Assembly: GCA_003439945.1 (NCBI GenBank)
Contig: QVRM01002240.1
Coordinates: 124,001-188,000, forward strand
Origin: Dermanyssus gallinae
Taxonomy: Eukaryota; Arthropoda; Arachnida; Mesostigmata; Dermanyssidae
Direction of reading: 5' to 3'
DNA length: 64,000 nucleotides
The first letter of the stretch is position 1. The number at the start of each line of letters is the position of its first letter. Both the position numbers and the translations under genes were made by a program. Below, piece after piece: positions 37,401-54,667 of this stretch. The notes under the pieces were generated by a model. That model did no database searches, had not been told where the DNA came from, and saw nothing but the letters and a program-made list of their open reading frames with translations.

Positions 37401-40400
37401 TAATGAGTAGCTGCTCGGTAGAATGTGAGCAGTTTGTTGCTAGTTCTCAGCGGTATCGTTTATACTGAATTCTTAATGAGCATCGCTCAACGAGTGTGAG
37501 TGGTTAGTGTGACGAACCAATATACATGTCACCCTTTTATATCAGGGGCGCTTAGATCGGCAGCGTAAGCGGACATGTTGAGATATCTAGGGCTTCGCAG
37601 ACTTTGCTCGCGCACGTTGCATTAAAAGAGAGGCCTGTTTGATTTCTAATGCTATGTGGCCTTTCGAAAAATGTTGTCTCCCTTCTCGCTCAGGAGTTCG
37701 TTGATACGCCCGTGAACAACATTGGAGCAGTAAAACACATGGCTGGGCAGCTAACCATAGTTGGTTATTATTGAACTCTCGCCCGCAATGGTGTTAGATA
37801 ATCTAGTCTACGTTACAAAATTTGACTTCCCGCGAGTGCTTGATCACGTAGACACGAAAGATCGCTTAGTGGCAAGGCTTTTGCCTTGCATTCGGGAGGA
37901 CTGGGTTCGAGACCTAGACCGGCTACTCTTAAATTGGCTTGCATGGTTTCCAATTTAGACAAGGTAATTGCCGGAGTGGATTAAAAATTAGCCATGATTT
38001 GAAAAAACCGTACACGGGCTTTAGCTTTAGGGAAATCTAAACAAAAGGATGAGAAATGTGGAAGCCATCAGACTACGGCACCAAAACATCAACAGAGTCG
38101 AGACGTACTTGGCCAACCATTCTCTAGTTATTTAAGTCGACAACAATTTGTTTAGTCGCGGGTTTTGAGAGTCATCCTCTTCAGATCCACTATAATACAA
38201 CACATTTGTAGTGAACCCTGGCATATGTTTAACTTGTATTGTAGTGCAGTTTTAGTATGAAATTAGTATAGAAATTTGCGACGATCTGAAATTTGTATAG
38301 AAATTCGCGACGATAATCTTCTAGGGACGAGCTTTCGAAGACAGTCGATTCGATTGTGCGGTAGGGTTGTGTCAACCCGAATGGGAACCTGATGCACGTG
38401 ATGATATGTAACTAGCCTATCGCTGAGGCATCTCAATACTCGTATATAGAACATATAGGCGCCATTTTTAAATCAAATTTGCGATAGCCTTATACGATTA
38501 CCGGTGGGTTTATCAGCACTTCTAAAGTTTCTCGAGGTGGCGTCGTTATTAAAGGTGACCACCGCGACAGTGTCGCTTTCTTGCACGTGTTGCAGTTGTT
38601 CATAATAAGCCCGCCTAGACTCTGAGTATTCGGACTGCGTTCACCGTCTAATGAATACACTAATGAATGCAAGGCTTATTTTTTTTCTCCCTCTCCTGGA
38701 TGCCAAATTTCAGGCGGAGATTCGATCAGCCATGCAGTACAATCCGCACATGCAAAGTCAACGCTTGTCTCCGACGTTCTCGACGCACAGCGACGCCGGC
38801 ACTACCGTATGCAAGTACTGCAACAAGGACTTCAAGTTCAACCGTGTTCTGCGCCACCATCTGCGCTCGCTAAACAACTCGTGCAGTCGGAAGCCGTTCT
38901 GCTGCGTCGTCTGCAAGCTGGGCTTCTCGACCAAGAACAACTGCATCCGACACGTGCTCAAACAGCATCCGGAATTTCGGCATCGTCTGTCCGAGGCGGT
39001 CAGCTCGAAGCCGCCACCTGCCGGCGGCGCGAACGGCCAAGATCCCCCGGTGCCGTTGACATTTGATGACAACAACAACAGCACCAACAGCAACAACAAC
39101 AGTAGCAGCAACAGCAACAACAACGACAACAATAATGAAGACGACGACGACAACGATGATGACCTCGACAACGGCGAAGATTGTGTTGATGACGACGTCG
39201 GTGAAGGCGAGGAAGAGGACGAGGATGGCGATGACAACAATGACAGTAGCAACAACAACAACAACACTAGCAACAACAAAAACAACAACAATAGCCACAA
39301 CAGCAACAACAACAACAAGATCAAGAACAGTCACAGCACTAGTAACAGCAACAATGACCAGGACAATGGACAGTACGCAGACCTGGAGGAGCTAGCCGAT
39401 CCGGACGATCACAGCTCCGACCATATCGTGCCGCGAATCGACGCCGAGAGTCGTCAGCCAATATCGTCGAAGATGCTGACGGTGACGGCAAAAATGGAGT
39501 CGTCTCCTAAGCCGACCGCGGCGGTCATTTTGGGCCCGGTGAATCACCACCAGGTGATCGGAACACTGCACAAGGTGACCGTCTCACCGATGACCATCGA
39601 TGCTATCGCAGCACAGTCGGTGGCCCCTGTGCTGCTGACGGCTGCTGTCAAGGTGAGCGGGATCGATTCGGCGAAAATTCCGCCGCCCACGCCCGTCGCG
39701 AAGGTCTTAACCGTTATTCCGGCCGCCCATCAGAAGGTCAAGGACGAGCGCCTCATTGGCTGTGGTGTCGAACACTCGTCGCCGCCGCCACCGCCGCTGC
39801 AGCCACCTCCACTACCACCACCGGCACCATTACCAGCAGCACCATTACCATTACCACCCCTTCAACCACCCCCACCGCAGGACGAGCCATTAGATCTGGC
39901 CGTTCACGCGCTTGACTTGAGCCGCAAAGATGGCCTCCAGCCACGGAGACACGCTTATGCGCCTAAGAATAACAACAACAACAACAACAACTTCATCGAT
40001 GCCATTCTCGCTGCCGCAAAGTACGTGCCCGAGACGACGCCAGCGGTGCCAATGGCGCCACCAACGGCCGAGGTCGTCTCGAAGCGAAACGCCGGCGAGT
40101 CCAGTCGTAACGAACTCGCTCTGCCGCTCAACAAAGTGCTCACGCTCTCCGACAAGACGCGTACCGCTCTGAAGATCCTCGTCAACGCGAAGAAGCCCGA
40201 CGATCGTCCATTCGACGACCCCGAACAGCAACATGACTTAGCGTCGGTGTCGGCGCTGCTCAACGCTGCGAACTCGCACCTCGTACTCCAGCACATGATG
40301 GGCGAAAACGACAAGGAGACGACGTTTAAGGCTAGCCGTCCCGATGTGATCATCACTAAGAAGAGTCCTCAACCGGATTTCAGCGAAAAGCCTACCGAGG

Positions 40401-41934
40401 TAAGCGCAGTAGACAATAGCCGCACTTCAGCAGCTTCAAGTTGCTTACAAACAAAGTCCTCTTTAAGTTCCATACGTGTCGATCCCGGTGGGATCTTGGT
40501 GGCATGCGTCTGCGCCTCACGACCCAAGGAGACACATAGGTGCGGGGGTTCGAGCCCCACCGTGGCACATTTGTATTTATGTGGGTCCGTCTATGAAGCA
40601 ATGCGAAAAGCAGCCCCATGGACGTTAAATCTTGGCTGAGAGTCAGCCCCGAAGAGATTTTTTTTAAAATTCCATACGTGTTGATGTGTGTTAGGATTCT
40701 GTGGCGTTTGTCTTGGTCGCCGGCATCGTCGTCACCTTCCCACGTCACCCCTTAACCCCATGTCACCTTTTAACCTCGCGTTACCTTTTGCGACCACCCG
40801 CGTCTGGCCTTAACTGTTACGCTCAGTTGTTGCTTTGTTTGACTTGATTCGATATGCGGTGCGTTCCAGAGCCGCAAAGACGCGCCCAACTCGGTGTCGT
40901 GCAAGTTCTGCCGACGCAAGTTCCCGTGGACGAGCTCGCTGCGCCGCCACCTGCTTACGCACACCGGACAGAAGCCGTTCAAATGTCCTCACTGTCCGAT
41001 CTGGTTTACGACCAAATCGAACTGTGAACGCCACCTGTTACGCAAGCATGATCGGCTCGCCAAGGCCAGCCGATTGCGTAGCATTACTAACGGTGGCAGC
41101 AGCAGCAGCAGCAACAACAACAAGAACAGCAAAACCAGCAATAACAGCAATAGCAACAGCAGCAGCAACAACCACAACAACAACTACCACCACAACAACA
41201 ACAATAATAAGAGCAGCAACCACAACAGCAACAACCGCATCATCCGGGACAGCGGTAGTAATGATGCCACGTTGAAGGTGGCCTCCTTACTGGGGACAGC
41301 AAACCGGACCATGGCTCCATCGACCATGACGGCATCGTCATCATCATCGTCGGACACTAGTGCGGCAGCATCGGGAACGTCTCTGGGACATCGCCGCCTT
41401 CGGCCGCGATGTCCCTGCTGCGAGCGTTTGTTCCGTAACGCCGAGCTGCTCGCCGAACACCTCAGCCAGGCCGGAAGGCTTCCGTTCCGTTGCGTGGTTT
41501 GCTGTGAGCTGTTCAGCGGAGCGCAGGAATGCGGCCAGCATGTTTCGCGTGTGCATGATCTACGCACTCGGCCTTATCCTCGCGCTGTCCAGTCTTTATC
41601 TGACACAGCTGTTAATGCTGCCACAACGAAGACAAAGGCGACACCTGGCATCGATGAAGAACAGCAACAACAACAACAACAACAACAGCAGCGGCGACGG
41701 GCCGGTGTTCTCGGTGGCCCAGCGTGCTTTGTGTGTCTACAGGCCGTCGATCCGGGTGCTCTGCGCTCACACTTTCAAGAAGCACACAGCGCACTCGAAA
41801 ACGATAACGACGACGACAGCAACAGCAGCCGCAGCCGAAGTGCCACCACCTCTACGAGTAACGGTCATCACTATGTCAATACAACTAGAATCAGTCAACA
41901 TGCTGCTGTCGCTAATAGCGTCCAACTCGACTAG
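31840..41934 (+). CDS. peb: RREB1 / pebbled (hindsight) family C2H2 zinc-finger transcription factor, five coding exons
   Basis: Coding exons are 31840(?)-31978, 33203-33655, 34746-36229, 38714-40399 and 40870-41934. All introns are GT-AG with phases 1, 1, 0 and 0, and the joined frame is 1,609 codons including the stop. About 16 zinc fingers fall in clusters separated by disordered, homopolymer-rich linkers, as in RREB1 (about 1,700 aa) and Drosophila Hindsight (about 1,900 aa). Diagnostic stretches are SSASSLDRHMLVHSGERPF, FTTNGNMHRHM, FSTKNNCIRHVLKQH and FPWTSSLRRHLLTHTGQKPF, which match this family rather than generic Krueppel fingers. PLDLA at residues 1084-1088 resembles a CtBP-binding motif. 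Known family members are nuclear DNA-binding regulators acting with Ras/MAPK and Notch signalling in epithelia; that role is inferred here. The N terminus is the weak point: 31840 is only the first in-frame ATG, and an upstream coding exon is possible. Confidence 0.82.
32494..32632 (+). repeat. interspersed repeat family D, copy 1 (intron 1)
   Basis: About 135 bases align with 60100-60235. Shared blocks are CTCTGACAACCAC / CTCCGACAACCAC, TAAGATGCCTGTG / TAAGTTGCCTGTG and ATATAGGC / AAATAGGC. The class is unknown. Confidence 0.6.
33203..33655 (+). CDS. peb: zinc-finger gene, exon with fingers 1-2 and the first Cys base of finger 3
   Basis: The acceptor is TTTGCTTTTCAG ending at 33202 and the donor is AAAT|GTAAGC at 33656. 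A disordered Ser/Pro/Thr-rich segment precedes two C2H2 fingers. Finger 1 uses C132, C135, H148 and H153; finger 2 uses C170, C173, H186 and H190 and is followed by the linker SGERPFK. The exon ends on the T of the TGC codon for the first zinc-binding Cys of finger 3 (C198), so the intron splits a metal-ligand codon. A (GA)n/(TA)n tract starts about 10 bases into the intron. Residue numbers use the provisional Met at 31840. Confidence 0.88.
33664..33708 (+). repeat. (GA)n/(TA)n microsatellite just inside a splice donor
   Basis: GAGAGAGAGAGAGA, ATATATATA and GAGAGAGAGAGAG start about ten bases after the GT of intron 2. Confidence 0.9.
34472..34650 (+). repeat. tRNA-derived SINE, family A, in intron 2 of the zinc-finger gene
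   Basis: The copy has a tRNA-like head with A-box region CCCGGTAGCGTGGTG and B box GGGTTCGAGCCC. The family body follows: GCACATTTGTATTTAT, then GTGGACGTT, then a conserved end GGCTGAGGGTCAGCCCGAA. It matches copies at 40479, 54072, 27286, 21690 and 17396. It is in the same orientation as the gene and ends 95 bases before the acceptor. Confidence 0.8.
34746..36229 (+). CDS. peb: zinc-finger gene, long exon with fingers 3-9
   Basis: The acceptor is GGCAAAACAG ending at 34745; GC completes the split TGC codon. The donor is CAAAG|GTCAGT at 36230. Fingers are: 3 (C198, C201, H214, H218), 4 (C287, C290, H303, H308), 5 (C404, C407, H420, H424), 6 (C431, C434, H447, H452), 7 (C611, C614, H627, H631), 8 (C638, C641, H654, H658) and 9 (C666, C669, H682, H687). 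Near residues 315-335 is a degenerate finger with C-x2-C and a late His-x-Cys. Fingers 7-9 form a tight array joined by HNGERPF-type linkers, and the long linkers are Ala/Pro/Gly-rich. The exon is GC-rich at third positions, unlike the AT-rich introns around it. A 304-residue antisense frame over 34673-35587 is a shadow of this composition. Confidence 0.9.
37430..37620 (-). repeat. two rearranged fragments of SINE family C
   Basis: TCTCAGCGGTATCG ... CATCGCTCAACG (37435-37495) and TTGAGATATCTAGGGCTTCG (about 37578-37600) both match the minus strand of family C, but in swapped order. They are therefore two pieces rather than one copy. Confidence 0.45.
37856..38045 (+). repeat. tRNA-derived SINE, family B, in intron 3 of the zinc-finger gene
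   Basis: This is the second copy of the family seen at 4880: CGCTTAGTGGCAAGG, B box GGGTTCGAGACC, then the shared body (TTGCATGGTTTCCAATTTAG) and the CCGTACACGGGC end. It is in sense orientation in the intron. Confidence 0.78.
38714..40399 (+). CDS. peb: zinc-finger gene, exon with fingers 10-11, acidic/Asn-rich linker and PLDLA motif
   Basis: The acceptor is CCAAATTTCAG ending at 38713 and the donor is CCGAG|GTAAGC at 40400, both phase 0. After AEIRSAMQYNPHM come finger 10 (C725, C728, H741, with C749 instead of a second His, so C2HC-like) and finger 11 (C756, C759, H772, H777). Next is a very long low-complexity linker (about 39063-39370) of Asn, Ser and Asp/Glu encoded by AAC, AGC and GAC repeats, then a proline run near 39780-39880. 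PLDLA at residues 1084-1088, followed closely by LDLS, resembles the PxDLS motif bound by CtBP co-repressors. CtBP binding is known for RREB1 and is inferred here. Confidence 0.88.
40479..40665 (+). repeat. tRNA-derived SINE, family A, in intron 4 of the zinc-finger gene
   Basis: The copy carries B box GGTTCGAGCCC, the body GGCACATTTGTATTTATG, GGACGTTAAATCTTGGCTGA and the end GTCAGCCCCGAAGAG followed by a T-run. It lies in sense orientation within a 470-base intron, filling about 40% of it. Confidence 0.82.
40870..41934 (+). CDS. peb: zinc-finger gene, probable terminal exon with fingers 12-16
   Basis: The acceptor is GTGCGTTCCAG ending at 40869 and the stop codon TAG is at 41932-41934. Fingers 12 (C1265, C1268, H1281, H1285) and 13 (C1293, C1296, H1309, H1314) form the family's hallmark FPWTSSLRRH pair. 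Finger 14 (C1435, C1438, H1451) lacks a normal second His. Finger 15 uses C1462, C1465, H1478 and H1483. Finger 16 (C1540, C1543, H1554, H1559) is two residues short between Cys and His. Between them are long Asn/Ser/His runs (41095-41235) and about ten consecutive Gln (near 41660-41690). The stop is immediately followed by GT, but no better continuation was seen, so this is taken as the last coding exon. No AATAAA was found in the next few hundred bases. Confidence 0.85.
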   Translation, partial: SRKDAPNSVSCKFCRRKFPWTSSLRRHLLTHTGQKPFKCPHCPIWFTTKSNCERHLLRKHDRLAKASRLRSITNGGSSSSSNNNKNSKTSNNSNSNSSSNNHNNNYHHNNNNNKSSNHNSNNRIIRDSGSNDATLKVASLLGTANRTMAPSTMTASSSSSSDTSAAASGTSLGHRRLRPRCPCCERLFRNAELLAEHLSQAGRLPFRCVVCCELFSGAQECGQHVSRVHDLRTRPYPRAVQSLSDTAVNAATTKTKATPGIDEEQQQQQQQQQQRRRAGVLGGPACFVCLQAVDPGALRSHFQEAHSALENDNDDDSNSSRSRSATTSTSNGHHYVNTTRISQHAAVANSVQLD

Positions 41935-49499
<7,565 letters not shown>

Positions 49500-49740
49500 C
49501 TATGATGCAGATAAAAGCGACCATTGTATGTCACCAGGCTCCAGGGTAAGCATTTCGCATAGGTTCATAACTGGGTAGTCACCTCCATCAGACCCTTCTA
49601 CTCTACTGGTAATTAACAAACCTCTCATTAGTATACTAGTTCTTCCAAGAGCTGTTCGGATGACATTGCTAAGCTTTACATGTTTGGGGAGCCTGCCGAG
49701 GTTTTTGAGACAGTTTTGTGTGTGTAGGCTATCAAAGTCC
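49500..49740 (-). pseudogene. possible LINE RT C-terminal fragment
   Basis: The minus frame reads CLKNLGRLPKHVKLSNVIRT, a pattern seen after the RT domain (FLK-x2-LGLP-x6-N), followed by LGRTSILMRGLL. It is short and unsupported by flanking motifs. Confidence 0.3.
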
Positions 49741-50460
49741 GCAACAGCCTCTGCGCTTAGTTTCCATAGAAATGTATTGCAGACCAGAGCGCCTATTCCC
49801 CGGGAACATGCTAAAAAGCAGAAATTATAGTAAAAGCATAACGTGCCAAAGTGAGGAAAAATCAAGGCTTTGCGTCAACTTGCGCTAAAGGAATGTTGTG
49901 CCGGTAAAACCACGGCGAGGTCTTCTGGTTACTTCTAAAAGTTCTCCTACCAACTCTTTGCGTATATATTTATCCAGTTTACGTTGACTGGGACGTTTTT
50001 TGTCAAATCTAATAAAGTGTGCATGCATGGCACCAACTGCTTTGTTCATTTCGTCCTTCTTATCTATTGACTAAGTTACAAGTGACTTGTTGCCGGTAAC
50101 ATTAAACCAGTAATTCCGAAAGAGACCCAAAGAGGATTTGTAAAGCTGTGTAGCAGACAAAGTCAGTAAGTAGCCCTCGTGATGCTGAGGCCACCCGGAA
50201 TATCCGGGCGTATCCCTTGCAAGTCGATGCCTAGGAAGTTGCTTAGTATAGCTTGTGATATTTGTGAGCATTTAGTTATTCTGCGTGCAAGACGCAAGAA
50301 TAGTACGCGCGTGTAGCGTATAGGCGTTTTATATATGATGATGATGATGATTAAAAGTTGCATCTCCAAACGCAATTGTGCATACATGTTTCTCAGTTAA
50401 GGGCGAAGGTTGAAGTGATTTTGAAAGTTCGTTTGACCGCTTTTCCCATGCAACGTATTG

Positions 50461-50845
50461 ACCGAAAAGGTAATGGCTACGGCTTTTTTAAACAAACGTG
50501 GAATAATCCTGGCCGACTACCTTGAGAACGGCAAAAGGGTCATAGAATAATACGATGCAGGGCTCTTGGACCGCCTACACCAAGAACTCACTAAGAATCA
50601 CATGTCCTTTGACAACAAAAGCAGGTTGTCTTTTTTCACCAGAAAATGCTTCTACCCACAAGTCGCAGCGAGCGCTGGCAAGACTGAGCGAATTGAGGTT
50701 CATATCATTGCTGAATGACTCTTTCTATTCCCCGGACCTGGAAAGTTGTGATTATTTCATCTTCGGAAATTTGAAGAGTAGTCTCGTTGGTCAGTTTTTT
50801 TTCAGCAATGAAGAAGTTAAAGCTGCTACTGCTTATTCAGTCTAA
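50461..50845 (+). pseudogene. mariner transposase relic (C-terminal half)
   Basis: KVMATAFLNKRGIILADYLE, then a stop at 50548-50550, then YDAGLLDRLHQEL match the central mariner transposase. A frameshift near 50638 leads into ENASTHKSQRALARLSELRF, then FYSPDLESCDYFIFGNLK and SSNEEV-like FSNEEVKAA. The last catalytic Asp (CDYF) is kept, the second is Glu (PENAS), and one extra residue lies between them. No intact TIRs were found. The element is inactive. Confidence 0.82.
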
Positions 50846-51602
50846 GAACGCGTAGAATTCTAGTCAAACTGTATAAATTTACAACAAGTACTCTGAAATC
50901 TCGATGGTAAAGCCTAGTATTGCATATTTATGTTTCTGTTTCTGCCAGGCTGACTCCTTGTGCAAGAGATTGGACGAGAATGGTTGTCAAAGTATTTGAT
51001 ATGTAGAATATTTGAAAAATTTCACTTTGCAAAACGCAGGGCCAGTTATGGACGAGTTGTTGAGAGTAATCGTAGTAGCTCTGGTTTCGTTCTCTATGTT
51101 TTTCCCCAAAGCGTGTTCATAAATGTCTCTCTCACTGAGAGCGTAACGATGTTAAATTTGTCCGTGTGGAACTCTTTCTGTTTTCGAGTGCAGATTTTCT
51201 TATTTGGTTTCTAAAGTTCTCTGAGCCACAACTTATAAGTATTATTACTTCTACTCCAATATGTTGTTTTTGATATTGGGCTAGATGTTTATACCCATGT
51301 ATATATGGTACATACTTTCTGTACTTAGACTTCACTAGCTCTATGAAGTCGCAACAAAGTCATAATGGATTGGAAACGATGCAGTATCATATTTTAGATC
51401 ACAAAATCAAGCATCGACGCTATTTTACGTAAGATTAAAGTGACAAACTGAGGTATGTTTGAAATATTTTGGTAAGAATTTATATTAGCCGTATCAGTTA
51501 GGAAATTACAGAAGTCAGCTGTAAATGTCAGTACAATTCAGTTGCTTTCTTCTTGGTATAGCACACTTTTATTAAACGAATTTATAATAATAAGTGCGTG
51601 TT

Positions 51603-51874
51603 ATTTGTTGTTATTATTATCCCCTTCCCTTGTCGGTCCCGGCGCGTCCCGCCCGGGGACTGCCGTTACGCGAGCTGAGACCTCAAAGATGAGAAAGTAT
51701 GCGGACCTAAGTCGGGCGCACCACTTTTCGCCATTCGCGTTCGAGACGATGGGTGGCCCTGGGCCCCTCACGGTAACATTGATCTCTCGGGTTGGCGACG
51801 CATTACGGCAGGCGACAATGGACAAGAGGGCGCACGCCTTCTTCTCCCAGCGACTGTCCCTGGAGATCCATATT
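51603..51874 (+). mobile_element. LINE fragment flanked by a 13-base target duplication
   Basis: ATAAGTGCGTGTT occurs at 51590-51602 and again at 51875-51887. Between them the frame carries MRKYADLSRAHHFSPFAFET and FFSQRLSLEI, homologous to the LINE tails at 29975 and 61695. The piece stops before the RGNAA end and lacks a (TAA)n tail. Confidence 0.68.
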
Positions 51875-52595
51875 ATAAGTGCGTGTTTAATAATAAATGA
51901 TAATAAAATAAGAATATATATATATATATATATATATACAATTTAATTTATTGTTTTATACTGGTAATGGATTTTGTAGCCTGCTTTGAAAGATCAACAG
52001 TGCTTCTCTGCGCCTTGTGCTTCCTCCAAAGTGGCCATAAGAAAGATATTTTTCAGGAAAAGTGGTAATAATTTTTAACAACATTTTTATTTTTTTTTGT
52101 TTTGTGTCTTTAAAAATACAATTGCTTGTATGAACGTTTCAAATTATTATACCAATATTAAAAGTGGTTAAAGCTAACCTCCTGTGTGTCCGCACGTTGC
52201 CTGTGCCAAGTCACATCTAATAGGCTATTCGACGGCACCGCAGCACACGATGCCGCGTGGTACCTTTGGCATCTTATAAAGATGCATGTATCTGCAGGTA
52301 CATTACCCCCCCCCCCCTCCCGTCCCTCATAAAACGTGATGAAAGCCATGAACAGCAAAGCGCGTGAGAACGTGTCGGTTCGTTCGTCCGGCCTGTTCCC
52401 ATGTTTCAGAGGTAATCGCAGCCGTGCTATAGAAATCAGGATCGATCTCCGCTATTTTCCCCTCCCAAGAGCTGATCGCACGTAGGCCGGAGTGGAATGG
52501 AGTTTGAACCTACGCTTGAGATCATCTATAAGCAACGGCGTATCACTTAGCAGATAGACGTATCTGTTCAGCGATGTACGATGCAGACCTAGAGC

Positions 52596-52961
52596 TCACT
52601 TCAGGAATGCAGGCTTAATCCGCTCGAGCTTTTCGAGTTGCTCCGATGAGAGATAATCCCAGATGATCTGTATACCGTAGGAGGCGACTGGCGCTATGTG
52701 TCTCGTGTTAAACAAAGCTAGAGTCGTTCGTAGGGATAGTCTCGAAGGAGTTCGTATACCAACACTTGCAACCAGCGCTCGGCGCGTTCTGCCCGTAATG
52801 TGCTCCACGAAGGACTGGCCGTTTATATGGACTATTACCTCTAGATGTTGGAAGTTATTCACATATTTCAGGCATGTTCTGTTTCTGTCCAGCGCATCAG
52901 AAGCCGCTAGACGGCCACCGCGTCGAAATTTCATGGCCTCTGTCTTGTTTATATTAATCAA
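52596..52961 (-). pseudogene. LINE reverse-transcriptase thumb/C-terminal fragment
   Basis: A 121-residue open minus frame contains INKTEAMKFRRGG, FQHLEVIVHINGQSFVEHI, RARRALVAS-like TRRALVASVGI, SYGIQIIW and LEKLERIKPAFLK. This is the standard series after the RT active site in R1/Jockey-type LINEs. The open length suggests a relatively young copy. Confidence 0.75.
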
Positions 52962-54071
52962 CAGGCCAGCCTCTTCTAAATACCCCGACAGCCTTGCAAA
53001 CGCCTGCCAAACGTGAAATCAACTTCTTCCGAAAATCACAAGATTATCGGCATGGAGCAGAGTTTTCACGTGTCGGGACTCGTCTTGAACGCATACGTTA
53101 AAAGACCTTAATCATTTGTCAGGTCAACAACAACAACAAAGACGCACGAGTACCGCAGCTTGTGAGCGCTATTCTTAATGGCCGATTCTTCGATGTGGCA
53201 GTGAACAGTCGTAGAAGCCAAATAATCCTCTTGCCAAAACGTATCTTAAGGCTTGAAATAATCAATAAAATATTTGCCTGATATGTAGCCAGATAATAAA
53301 TCAAAGCGTTTACTCTATTTGTAGACCCTTGCGCGGGTTGTCTCCCATCTTCCCACGTTTAATAGTCTTTAAGAATTTTTGTTATTGTCAGGAAATAGTC
53401 CCAATAGAAAATAGTATCCAAGAGTTTTGCGAAAGCAAAACGTGTGCTGTAGTATCGAGGGCCATACCTCAAACACTTACTCCGTGAACTCTCAATTTGT
53501 TCTTAACGGTAGTATCGGCTGCTCTCCCGAACGTTCTGTCGTCCAGGTATCACATCAACAACAAACATGCGGTCCAGAACGCAGGAAAATGTTTAGTAGC
53601 TAATAGCAGCAGCAGGATGGCCCAGTGACACTGCAACCGTGACGTCCGACCCCGACGAGGCGCGAGCGAAGGAGAAACAAGACACAAGAGGAAATAAATA
53701 TAAATTGTCTTAACATAGATTCATGAATCGATGGTTGGTTTATAATACTGCGCGCATAGCGAATACGCACATTTACATATATGTATATTCATCACGGCTC
53801 TAAGAGTCGAGTCAATGGAACTGCTCTATCGCACTGTTCGAGGTGATCTAAATCACACTGCTGAGACCTAAGTGTGCACAAGCATAATGAGGAAGTTTCA
53901 TTAAACTTCTCCCAAAGATCTTCGTCTGCGGGAAGTCATGTGCAGCACCTAATCTAAGTGCGATTAGGTGTCTATTCTCATAACTGCAGCGTTTCTACGA
54001 ACTACACGTTATTTCCTAGGTTTCATAAATGATGTGATAGATGAGCATCTGTTCTCTGTTTGGTCAAGTCG

Positions 54072-54255
54072 AGCCCGGTGGCGTAGTGGATTAAGTCTCC
54101 GCCTCGCAACCGGAGGAGACACATAGGTGCGCGGGTTCGAACCCCACCGCTGCACATTTGTATTTATGGGGGTCCGTCTATAAAGCAATGTGAAAAACAG
54201 TTCCGTGGACGTTAAATCTTGGCTGAGGGTCAGCCCGAAAACTTTACTTTACTCT
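54072..54255 (+). repeat. tRNA-derived SINE, family A (best preserved copy)
   Basis: The A box (GGTGGCGTAGTGGATTAAGT) and B box (GGTTCGAACCC, near 54134) are intact and tRNA-spaced. The family body follows, ending GGTCAGCCCGAAAA and a short ACTTT-repeat tail. This is the best consensus for the other copies. Transcription by RNA polymerase III is inferred from the boxes. Confidence 0.88.
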
Positions 54256-54667
54256 GTTTGGTCAACGTATACCAGACTCAACGCATTGTGGGCAGGTGCC
54301 GATCTTGTTGTGTAGCACTTCTAATACAATAATATATAGACGTTTTCCCTTCTATAGGCAATATTTATGTGGGGTACTAATACAAGTACTACCGCCAATG
54401 GTGCTTGCTTATATTTATCTACTGATCATAACCCAAATCAGGTGCATAACGCACGTGTAAGTTGTTGTTTGATCTTGCCATGCATCGCCAAAGTCTCACG
54501 ATCATCAGTGAAATGTACTATTGTTATTATTATTAATACCTACGGCAAGAAATACGGCAACTGCTGTCGGTTGCACTGTGTCGTATATCTTGCATTACCT
54601 TGCACGATCATTAGAGAAATGTATTATAATAAGAATTATTATTATTATTATTATTATTTATTCAATT

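Larger units (their letters stand above)
36230..38713 (+). other. zinc-finger gene intron 3, filled with retroelement fragments
   Basis: The intron contains an RT relic near 37200-37270, two fragments of SINE family C on the minus strand (about 37430-37500 and 37570-37620) and a sense copy of SINE family B (about 37856-38045). No other gene was seen. Confidence 0.6.

Noticed and set aside
52500..52565. tRNA-like stretch on the minus strand (B box GGTTCAAACTCC)
   Set aside because: A single decayed copy without a clear acceptor stem or a matching body; too weak to annotate.
54100..54150. Possible genuine tRNA gene
   Set aside because: The A and B boxes are there, but the acceptor stem is not paired and the same unit with an unrelated body is repeated elsewhere, so it is a SINE.
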